9,082 nucleotides of DNA, taken from positions 1 through 9,082 of the forward strand of contig JALQVK010000134.1 in assembly GCA_023260375.1 (NCBI GenBank), given 5' to 3'. A program made the translations under genes and the position numbers. The notes below the pieces were generated by a model, which had not been told where the DNA came from, made no database searches, and saw only the letters and a program-made list of their open reading frames with translations. Below, one piece after another: positions 1 through 5,757 of this stretch (position 1 is its first letter; every line of letters starts with the position of its first letter). The stretch comes from Rhodoluna sp. GTDB lineage: Bacteria; Actinomycetota; Actinomycetes; Actinomycetales; Microbacteriaceae.

Positions 1-323
1 GTTGTGCTTGTAAGAAGTGAATCCGGCGAGCGAAGTAATTTCAAGTTCCGGTAGGCGGTTTGAAAACCCAGTACCAAAAGAATCAGAGCGCCGACCACAC
101 CAAAGACGATTTTGAGTGAACTTAGAGCCGAAGCTATCAGCCCGCCAATCACAAAAACTGCAAAAGCGTAGGCGCCATCGACAGTCGCCATACCCAGGGC
201 TCCGACCACACCATGACGAAGCCCCCGAGAAATTGTGGTGTTGATAAGCATTATTGCCATGGGACCAACCGGTATGGCCAGTGCCAAACCAGCCAAAAAT
301 CCCAGACTTCCGAGTTCCCACAT
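1..323 (-). CDS. LysE/RhtB-family amino-acid exporter, N-terminal part (cut by window edge)
   Basis: Reading the minus strand from the ATG at 323 gives 107 codons open to the window edge, beginning MWELGSLGFLAGLALAIPVG. The start is the classic LysE/RhtB N-terminus: a first membrane helix leading into a PxGPMAI motif (IPVGPMAIMLINTTI, about residues 18-32). A stretch of the type SRGLRHGVVGALGMATVDGA follows, then two further hydrophobic segments (about residues 53-65 and 69-85). Members of this family are inner-membrane exporters of amino acids (lysine, arginine, homoserine, threonine) or related small metabolites; the substrate cannot be told from this part. No in-frame start codon lies just upstream and no strong Shine-Dalgarno precedes the ATG, so a short leader or leaderless mRNA is possible. 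It is transcribed divergently from the lipoprotein gene at 397. The family call is firm, the substrate unknown. Confidence 0.85.
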   Translation of the reverse strand, partial: MWELGSLGFLAGLALAIPVGPMAIMLINTTISRGLRHGVVGALGMATVDGAYAFAVFVIGGLIASALSSLKIVFGVVGALILLVLGFQTAYRNLKLLRSPDSLLTST

Positions 324-363
324 ACAACCATTCTGTACTAAGGGTTCTCACAGCAAAGCAAGG

Positions 364-394
364 TAACCTTGAGGTTAGTTATCCGTTTGGAGAG
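364..394 (+). promoter_or_regulatory. Divergent intergenic region: small inverted repeat, weak -10 candidate and ribosome binding site
   Basis: The 73-base gap between the LysE-type gene and the lipoprotein gene holds an inverted repeat, TAACCT at 364-369 and AGGTTA at 372-377, separated by two bases. A weak -10-like TAGTTA lies at 376-381, overlapping the right arm. GGAGAG at 389-394 is the only purine-rich ribosome-binding candidate before the TTG at 397; its spacing is short (about 2-4 bases). An operator controlling the plus-strand gene is possible, but nothing identifies the regulator. Confidence 0.3.
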
Positions 395-396
395 TT

Positions 397-2109
397 TTGA
401 AGCGCCTAATTTCGATTGCCGCAGTGGCCAGTCTTGCTTTGGTATCACTCACCGCTTGTTCATCATCGAACACCGTGGTGCCCAACTCACATATAACGAT
501 TGCCGAAGTCGGTTCTCTGGTAACCCTAAACCCGGATGTTATTGCCGCGACGGAAAATAAAATTGCTAGCGATGTTTCGTTGCTGACCACCCAAAATTTC
601 TATGAGGTCGACAAGAACGGCGAGCTGGTAGCTAACCCGAGTTTTGGAACCGTAAAGGTTGTGAAGCAAAGCCCATTCACAGTCAGTTACACCTTCGGAA
701 AAGCTGCGGTCTGGAGCGATGGATCCAAACTTGATTCAACCGATCTTGCGCTCGCGGTCACCGCAGCCAAATTTGCTGACTTCAACTCTACTCACTATGG
801 TTCTAGCCTTTCCGGTGCCAGCATCGTGGGAACCCCAAAAGCTGGTGACAACTCAATCACCTTGCAGTTCGATCAACCAATCGTCGACTGGAAAACTGTT
901 CTCGACGTAACCGTCCCAGCTCACATTGTGGGCAAGTTCGCTGAAATCGGCGGCAACGTAGCTGCAGTTCGGGCTGGAATTATTTCGGCCATTGTCGATA
1001 AAAAGACCGATGTTTTGGCCAAGTTGGCAAGCGGATATGCAGAAGCGTTCAAACCGAGTGCTCCGACTGAAAATTTCTTGGCAAATGGCGCCTACGCTTT
1101 CACGGAAATTGGCTCCGAAAAACTAGTTCTGAAGGCTCAACGCGACTACCGCGGGCTTCATGCTGGTATAGCTGAAACTGTAAATATTCTCAATTTCCAG
1201 GACAACGTAAGTGCCTATAAGAGTGTTGCAGCTGGAAAAGTAGACGTTTTTGCGCCGCGGGTGACACTAAACGAACCGCAGTCGGACCTCGTGTCGCAGT
1301 CGCAGGCACTAAGCACTAAAACTGTCACAGTGTTGGCACCGGGTAGCTCACTTTCCGAGCAGTTTGTTGTGAACCTTGCCAACGGAAACCTTGCCGACTC
1401 AAGTTACAAAGACCCAAAAACGGCTTTGACCTTGAGACAAGCTTTCCTGAACATAGTTCCAAAGACCCGTGCAATCGATTTTGCCTCGATGACTCAGACG
1501 GTTTCCAAATCCGATTCGTTCGTCTATTCGTCTTCATCAAAAAACTACTCGGCGGTAACTTCTTCTAACGGAAGTTCAAACTTTGTGCTCCAGGACACCG
1601 AAAAAGCTAGTGAGCTTGTGGCAAGTCTGAAACTCGGAATTACCCCAACCATTCGAGTCTTATTCGACTCAGATAACCCGGCTGCCGTTGCCGAATGGAC
1701 TCTCCTTTCAGACCACGCAGCTACTTCGGGTTTGCGATTGACCAACGTGTCCAACCCAGACCCATCTGAGAAGCTAGCTAGTGGCGAATACGAGGTTTAT
1801 CTAGGACCGCTTCCTTTGCTCGGAGTTGGTACAGGCTCGATTCAATCGCTGGTAAACGGACCTGCCAAAATGCCCGAGGCAACCTACAGTTCTATCGCCA
1901 AAGATGTTCTCGCCTCAGACGAGAAGACTCTTGGAACGGTTTTGCAAAGCCTTGACAAGCAACTATTCGACCTCGGCTACGGGCTTCCGATGTACCAGCT
2001 TCCAACGATTCTGGTTTACAACAACCGGATTCAAGGTTTTGGTGCAGATCCATTCGGAAATAACTCAACCTGGGGTTATTGGACCTGGCACGTTTCCGCC
2101 GACAAATAA
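397..2109 (+). CDS. ABC transporter substrate-binding lipoprotein, peptide-binding family 5 (SBP_bac_5)
   Basis: A 570-residue protein starting at TTG 397. The start is chosen because it gives a complete lipoprotein signal peptide: MKRL, a hydrophobic core, then the lipobox LTAC, with Cys21 as the lipidated residue, followed by a Ser/Asn-rich linker. Family 5 hallmarks follow in order: WSDG (106-109) with KLDSTDLALA after it, a central NGAYAFTEIG block (the GxGPY-like region), LRQAFLNIVPKTRAI around 345-360 (the usual vRqAl-iDr motif), and a C-terminal YGLPMYQLP segment. Length fits DppA/OppA-type proteins. It should sit on the outer face of the membrane and deliver oligopeptides or a similar ligand to an ABC importer. 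No permease or ATPase genes adjoin it here, so it is an orphan in this window. The ligand is not determined; family 5 also includes nickel and sugar binders. Confidence 0.85.
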   Translation: MKRLISIAAVASLALVSLTACSSSNTVVPNSHITIAEVGSLVTLNPDVIAATENKIASDVSLLTTQNFYEVDKNGELVANPSFGTVKVVKQSPFTVSYTFGKAAVWSDGSKLDSTDLALAVTAAKFADFNSTHYGSSLSGASIVGTPKAGDNSITLQFDQPIVDWKTVLDVTVPAHIVGKFAEIGGNVAAVRAGIISAIVDKKTDVLAKLASGYAEAFKPSAPTENFLANGAYAFTEIGSEKLVLKAQRDYRGLHAGIAETVNILNFQDNVSAYKSVAAGKVDVFAPRVTLNEPQSDLVSQSQALSTKTVTVLAPGSSLSEQFVVNLANGNLADSSYKDPKTALTLRQAFLNIVPKTRAIDFASMTQTVSKSDSFVYSSSSKNYSAVTSSNGSSNFVLQDTEKASELVASLKLGITPTIRVLFDSDNPAAVAEWTLLSDHAATSGLRLTNVSNPDPSEKLASGEYEVYLGPLPLLGVGTGSIQSLVNGPAKMPEATYSSIAKDVLASDEKTLGTVLQSLDKQLFDLGYGLPMYQLPTILVYNNRIQGFGADPFGNNSTWGYWTWHVSADK

Positions 2110-2123
2110 CGCCAATTCGCAGG

Positions 2124-2129
2124 TAGACT
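2124..2129 (+). promoter_or_regulatory. Candidate -10 element of the typA promoter
   Basis: TAGACT fits an actinobacterial -10 (TAnnnT) and is followed by GGTCT. The same arrangement, TA-N3-T then GGTCC, recurs upstream of the genes at 4285 and 5758. No convincing -35 lies at 16-18 bases. Transcription would start near 2136, giving a leader of about 55 bases before typA. Confidence 0.4.
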
Positions 2130-2151
2130 GGTCTAAACCGACTTTTCATGA

Positions 2152-2168
2152 GCGTGGCTTTTCCGCGC
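2152..2168 (+). other. Small hairpin in the typA leader
   Basis: GCGTGG (2152-2157) can pair with CCGCGC (2163-2168) around the loop CTTTT, six pairs including one G-U. It lies about ten bases before the Shine-Dalgarno AAGGA (2178-2182). There is no T-run immediately after it, so it is not a terminator for the upstream gene. Confidence 0.3.
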
Positions 2169-2177
2169 CCAAATCTC

Positions 2178-2182
2178 AAGGA
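2178..2182 (+). promoter_or_regulatory. Ribosome binding site deciding the typA start
   Basis: AAGGA ends eight bases before the ATG at 2191, an ideal distance. It overlaps the in-frame ATG at 2182, which therefore cannot use it. The start at 2191 ([10 protein letters not shown]) is preferred over 2182 (MFPMAQ). Confidence 0.8.
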
Positions 2183-2190
2183 TGTTCCCT

Positions 2191-4104
2191 ATGGCTCAGG
2201 CCAAACGCGAAGAATTAAGAAACGTAGCAATTGTTGCTCACGTTGACCACGGCAAGACCACACTGGTCGATGCCATGCTGCGCCAAACTGGCTCTTTCAC
2301 CACCCACGGCGATGTGAGCGAGCGAGTCATGGACTCGGGCGACCTTGAAAAGGAAAAGGGAATCACCATCCTTGCCAAGAACACTGCAATTGCCTACAAG
2401 GGCGACCACTCAGGTGGCAAAGAAATCACCATCAACGTAATTGACACTCCTGGTCACGCCGACTTCGGTGGCGAGGTTGAGCGCGGACTTTCCATGGTGG
2501 ACGGCGTTGTGCTTCTTGTCGATGCTTCTGAAGGACCACTTCCTCAGACTCGATTCGTGCTTCGTAAGGCTCTTGAGTCGAAGCTTCCGGTAATCCTTTT
2601 GGTCAACAAAACCGACCGTCCAGATGCTCGCATCGACGAAGTTGTTGAAGAAACTCACGACCTTCTGCTGGGTCTAGCCTCTGATCTTCACGACACCGTT
2701 CCGGATCTAGACATCGACGGCATTCTAGAGTTGCCAATCATTTACGCTTCTGGCCGCGCGGGAATCGCTTCGCTAACCAAACCAGCCGACGGAACCATGC
2801 CAGAAGGCGACAACCTCGAGCCTTTGTTCGGTGCCATCATGAAGCACATCCCAGCACCGGTTTACGACGATGAAGCACCGCTTCAGGCTCACGTAACCAA
2901 CTTGGACGCCAGCCCATTCCTCGGTCGTCTAGCTCTTCTTCGCATCTTTAACGGCACCCTTCGTAAGGGTCAGCAGGTTGCTTGGGTTCGCCAGGACGGC
3001 ACTACTCAGAACGTGAAGATCACCGAACTTCTGAAGACCAAGGCGCTTGAGCGTTTCCCAACCGAAGAAGCCAACCCAGGCGACATCGTTGCGGTTGCCG
3101 GTATCGAAGAAATCACCATTGGTGAAACTTTGGCAGACCCGAACGACATTCGTCCGCTGCCAATGATCACGGTTGACGACCCAGCCATCTCGATGACCAT
3201 CGGTATCAACACTTCTCCAATGGCCGGTCGTGTCAAGGGTGCCAAGGTCACTGCCCGTTTGGTGAAAGACCGTTTGGACAAGGAACTTATCGGTAACGTT
3301 TCGATTCGCGTTCTTCCAACCGAGCGTCCAGACGCTTGGGAAGTACAGGGTCGTGGCGAACTTGCTCTAGCCATCTTGGTTGAGCAGATGCGTCGTGAAG
3401 GTTACGAACTAACCGTTGGTAAGCCTCAGGTAGTTACCAAGCGCGTCGACGGCAAGCTTTTCGAGCCTGTTGAAGACATCACCATTGACGTTCCAGAAGA
3501 ATTCCTGGGTTCAATCACTCAGCTAATGGCTGCCCGTAAGGGTCGCATGAAGAACATGCAGAACAATGCTGCTGGCTGGACCCGTATGGAGTTCCTAGTA
3601 CCTTCTCGTGGTCTAATCGGTTTCCGCACCGAATTCCTAACCACGACTAAGGGAACCGGTATTGCTAACGCAATCTCGGCTGGTTACGAGCCTTGGGCTG
3701 GCGAAATCGTCACCCGTCAGAATGGCTCGATGGTTGCCGACCGCGCAGGTGTCGCAACTCCGTTCGCAATGATCGCTCTTCAGGAACGCGGATCGTTCTT
3801 CGTTGAACCAACCACCGAGGTTTACGGCGGAATGGTTGTTGGCGAGAACTCTCGCGCCGATGACATGGAAGTCAACATCACCAAGGAAAAGAAGCTCACC
3901 AACATGCGTGCGTCTTCTTCAGACGAATTCCAGTCGCTCACCCCACCAAAGAAGCTAAGCCTCGAAGAGTGCCTAGAGTTCGCTCGTGAAGACGAGTGCG
4001 TGGAGGTTACTCCGGAAGCCGTTCGCATCCGCAAGGTTGAACTAGACCCGAACGTTCGCGCTCGTGCAGTCTCAGCCCGCAAGAACGCCTCGAAAACGTC
4101 CTAG
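2191..4104 (+). CDS. typA: Translational GTPase TypA/BipA
   Basis: A 637-residue protein from ATG 2191, the usual size for TypA. The GTPase motifs are intact: G1 AHVDHGKTT (16-24), G2 around GIT (57-59), G3 DTPGH (85-89), G4 NKTD (139-142) and a G5-like ASGRAG. An EF-Tu-like beta-barrel ([20 protein letters not shown]) and EF-G-like domains follow, with the family blocks [19 protein letters not shown] and [18 protein letters not shown]. The lysine/arginine-rich C-terminus belongs to the TypA-specific domain. TypA binds the 70S ribosome at the site used by EF-G/LepA and supports ribosome assembly and growth under cold and other stresses. It probably has its own promoter at 2124 and ends at the terminator at 4118. 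Codon use is strongly biased (AAG, AAC, CGT), suggesting high expression. The identification is essentially certain. Confidence 0.97.
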   Translation: MAQAKREELRNVAIVAHVDHGKTTLVDAMLRQTGSFTTHGDVSERVMDSGDLEKEKGITILAKNTAIAYKGDHSGGKEITINVIDTPGHADFGGEVERGLSMVDGVVLLVDASEGPLPQTRFVLRKALESKLPVILLVNKTDRPDARIDEVVEETHDLLLGLASDLHDTVPDLDIDGILELPIIYASGRAGIASLTKPADGTMPEGDNLEPLFGAIMKHIPAPVYDDEAPLQAHVTNLDASPFLGRLALLRIFNGTLRKGQQVAWVRQDGTTQNVKITELLKTKALERFPTEEANPGDIVAVAGIEEITIGETLADPNDIRPLPMITVDDPAISMTIGINTSPMAGRVKGAKVTARLVKDRLDKELIGNVSIRVLPTERPDAWEVQGRGELALAILVEQMRREGYELTVGKPQVVTKRVDGKLFEPVEDITIDVPEEFLGSITQLMAARKGRMKNMQNNAAGWTRMEFLVPSRGLIGFRTEFLTTTKGTGIANAISAGYEPWAGEIVTRQNGSMVADRAGVATPFAMIALQERGSFFVEPTTEVYGGMVVGENSRADDMEVNITKEKKLTNMRASSSDEFQSLTPPKKLSLEECLEFAREDECVEVTPEAVRIRKVELDPNVRARAVSARKNASKTS

Positions 4105-4117
4105 TCTTAAGGATTTT

Positions 4118-4144
4118 GGGCTCCTTGAAAGAGGGGCCCTTTTT
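4118..4144 (+). terminator. Intrinsic terminator after typA
   Basis: GGGCTCC (4118-4124) pairs with GGGGCCC (4133-4139) over seven base pairs, one of them G-U, with an eight-base loop, followed directly by TTTTT (4140-4144). It starts 14 bases after the typA stop codon. Confidence 0.9.
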
Positions 4145-4183
4145 CTTTGCCCGAAATCAATCGTTACCATTTCGCTACCTTTT

Positions 4184-4208
4184 TTGGAAAAAATCTTGGT
4201 TTTTCCAA
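4184..4208. repeat. Perfect 9-bp inverted repeat upstream of the CBM41 protein gene
   Basis: TTGGAAAAA (4184-4192) and TTTTTCCAA (4200-4208) are exact reverse complements around a seven-base spacer. The right arm falls where the -35 region of the promoter with its -10 at 4222-4227 would lie. No T-run follows on either strand, so it is not a standard terminator. An operator for a dimeric regulator, or a DNA-bend element, is the likeliest role. Confidence 0.45.
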
Positions 4209-4221
4209 TCCTCCGCGGTGG

Positions 4222-4227
4222 TAATTT
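4222..4227 (+). promoter_or_regulatory. Candidate -10 element for the CBM41 protein gene
   Basis: TAATTT is followed by GGTCC, as in the candidates at 2124 and 5719. Transcription would start near 4234, giving a leader of about 50 bases. An alternative -10 is TACATT at 4233-4238. The position relative to the inverted repeat at 4184-4208 suggests control at this promoter. Confidence 0.4.
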
Positions 4228-4274
4228 GGTCCTACATTTATCGGTCATTCAAAGATGAATGTGAAACCTACAAC

Positions 4275-4280
4275 GGAGGA
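4275..4280 (+). promoter_or_regulatory. Strong ribosome binding site of the CBM41 protein gene
   Basis: GGAGGA is an almost perfect anti-Shine-Dalgarno match four bases before the ATG at 4285. It is the strongest ribosome binding site in the window and contrasts with the weak one at the pullulanase gene. Confidence 0.85.
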
Positions 4281-4284
4281 ATAA

Positions 4285-5610
4285 ATGATTAACAAGAAGC
4301 TATCGCGCGCAATTGCCGCGACTGCTGGTGTTGGTCTAGCGTTCGCAAGCTTGGTCGGCATCGCCGCCCCAGCCCAGGCCGCTGCACCTAGCACCACTTT
4401 TAAGATTCACCTAAATGTTTCAAAAGCTGTTGCTGAGCAATGGAACCTTTGGTACTGGAACACGGGTGTAGCTGGTGTCGAGCCAGTTAACAACACTCTT
4501 GGTGAGACAACCAAAACCATCGCTGGATCACCTGTCACTATGGACTGGACTCCAAACTTCAGCCACGAGGACGCTTACGGCGTTTACGCTGAATTCACTC
4601 TTCCAGCAACCTTGAAGGCGCTCAACAACGTAATGCGCACCACTGAGTCATGGGATGGCCAGGATGCAGCAGATGCCGTTGTAGACAACCCAGCGACTCC
4701 AGATGTTGACGAAACTGCGGCTGCAAAGCCTGCAATTGCTGAGTCGGACAAGCCATTCGGTGGAGACAACATCTTCCCTGCTGGCGAAAGCTGGTGGAAC
4801 GTCGGAACTGGTCTACGTGAATACCCTCTTAAGGCTGGAAACCAGACCATTAAGGTTCACGTTAACGCTCCTCTAGCAACTCTTCAGGCACAGGGTTTCA
4901 GCCTTTGGGCATGGAACAGCCGCGTTGAGCCAATGCAGATTCTGAGCACTTTCAAAGTTGGCAAGAAGACTCCTTACAAGGGCCTTGTTCCTGCTGATCT
5001 AAAGGGTGTGCCATTCTCAGGTAGCGACAAGTATGGTGCTTTCGCAACCATTACTGTTCCAAAGGCTTATGTTGCAGACACCGGCTTTATCTTCAAGCGT
5101 TCGACACCTTCGAATGGTTGGGCAAAGCAGTCTGTTGACTACATGATGCCAGCAGGTACCACCGATGCATATGTAAACATCGGAACCAACACCCCTGTTG
5201 AAGGCTGGAAGGGCAACTTTGAAGTTACCTACAACCAGGCACCTTCATTCATTGGACGTTGGGGTGCAACCGCTACTTGGTCTAACGGCGTTATGACCAT
5301 CACCCCAGTGCGTCCAGCTGCTGCAAGCCTTCGTGGTGCAGCACCAGACACCATTGTGGTAACCGTCAAGAAGGGTGCTGGTGACAACACCACCGGCTTC
5401 TCGAACAACAAGTGCACAATTAGCGCATCTGTTCTAGTTCCTAACATTGACGACTTCCAATGGGCAATGCCAGAATCCTGCACAGTAAACGTTGCTGCAG
5501 GACCAGAAGCCGCAACCTATTCAGTGTTCGTTCAGGCGAGCGCTTCGGGTATCGGCAGTGGCTTGGCTAGCGTCAAGGGATTCATCAAGGTTGTAGTTCC
5601 TGCAGCCTAA
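4285..5610 (+). CDS. Secreted non-catalytic alpha-glucan-binding protein with two tandem CBM41-like modules
   Basis: A 441-residue protein. Residues 1-32 form a Sec signal peptide (KK, hydrophobic core, cleavage after APAQA). Module 1 (about 38-183) has FKIHLNV then W53-x2-W56-x-W58. Module 2 (about 187-312) has IKVHVNA then F205-x2-W208-x-W210, and later GFIFKRSTPSNGW. This is the CBM41 layout also seen in the pullulanase next door (HLVVHYKR, W59-x2-W62-x-W64, then SWTKDGD). CBM41 modules bind starch, glycogen and pullulan. Module 1 carries an Ala/Asp-rich insert (about 125-160). Residues 320-441 are beta-rich with Cys377 and Cys399, perhaps a disulphide, and were not recognised. There is no GH13 motif, LPXTG, lipobox or C-terminal membrane helix. 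Inferred role: extracellular capture of alpha-glucan for the pullulanase. The domain reading is by eye; the secreted status is firm. Confidence 0.7.
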   Translation: MINKKLSRAIAATAGVGLAFASLVGIAAPAQAAAPSTTFKIHLNVSKAVAEQWNLWYWNTGVAGVEPVNNTLGETTKTIAGSPVTMDWTPNFSHEDAYGVYAEFTLPATLKALNNVMRTTESWDGQDAADAVVDNPATPDVDETAAAKPAIAESDKPFGGDNIFPAGESWWNVGTGLREYPLKAGNQTIKVHVNAPLATLQAQGFSLWAWNSRVEPMQILSTFKVGKKTPYKGLVPADLKGVPFSGSDKYGAFATITVPKAYVADTGFIFKRSTPSNGWAKQSVDYMMPAGTTDAYVNIGTNTPVEGWKGNFEVTYNQAPSFIGRWGATATWSNGVMTITPVRPAAASLRGAAPDTIVVTVKKGAGDNTTGFSNNKCTISASVLVPNIDDFQWAMPESCTVNVAAGPEAATYSVFVQASASGIGSGLASVKGFIKVVVPAA

Positions 5611-5621
5611 ATCCTGTAACT

Positions 5622-5662
5622 AAAAAGTGGGTTCCGGTCTTACGGCCGGGACCCACTTTTTT
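5622..5662 (+). terminator. Strong intrinsic terminator after the CBM41 protein gene
   Basis: The arms 5622-5637 and 5646-5661 pair over 16 bases (A-rich start, GTGGGT core) with one G-U pair, extendable by two inner pairs to a TTAC loop. The right arm ends in a run of six T (5657-5662). The matching A-run on the left arm makes it potentially bidirectional. It separates the CBM41 gene from the pullulanase transcript. Confidence 0.93.
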
Positions 5663-5670
5663 GGTCACTT

Positions 5671-5682
5671 TTCGGTAACGAA
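5671..5682. promoter_or_regulatory. Near-palindrome upstream of the pullulanase gene (possible operator)
   Basis: TTCGGTAACGAA is symmetric at five of its six base pairs. It lies about 37 bases before the candidate -10 at 5719. Size and symmetry suit a LacI- or GntR-type regulator. Related words occur upstream of the neighbouring genes (TCGTTACC at 4161-4168, CCGTTATC at 8440-8447), so a common regulator of the glucan genes is possible but unproven. Confidence 0.3.
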
Positions 5683-5718
5683 GAATAGAGATTTCATTTT
5701 AGAAAAGACCCCAAATTG

Positions 5719-5724
5719 TAGTCT
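5719..5724 (+). promoter_or_regulatory. Candidate -10 element of the pullulanase promoter
   Basis: TAGTCT followed by GGTCC matches the candidates at 2124 and 4222. Transcription would start near 5731, giving a leader of about 27 bases. No clear -35 is seen, which would fit dependence on an activator. The terminator just upstream implies that the pullulanase gene needs its own promoter. Confidence 0.45.
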
Positions 5725-5757
5725 GGTCCTTAGGAAATCCAACCGAAAGTAGACCCT

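Noticed and set aside
364..377. DtxR/IdeR iron box in the divergent promoter region
   Set aside because: The half-sites are in the opposite order to the known consensus (AGGTTAG then CTAACCT), so the match is only superficial.
2182..2190. Earlier in-frame ATG for typA at 2182
   Set aside because: The Shine-Dalgarno AAGGA overlaps this ATG and is ideally spaced for the ATG at 2191; the family N-terminus also fits the later start.
1904..2218. 104-codon plus-strand frame across the end of the binding protein gene and the start of typA
   Set aside because: It overlaps two well-supported genes in another frame and shows no recognisable protein features.
3006..3374. 122-codon open frame on the minus strand inside typA
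   Set aside because: It lies antisense to a highly conserved gene. Its composition (Ser/Arg/Thr-rich, no domain) is what strong codon bias on the other strand produces, and no ribosome site was seen.
4255..4284. Annotating the nine-codon leader frame as a gene
   Set aside because: It is too short and has no clear ribosome site; it is kept only as a low-interest observation.
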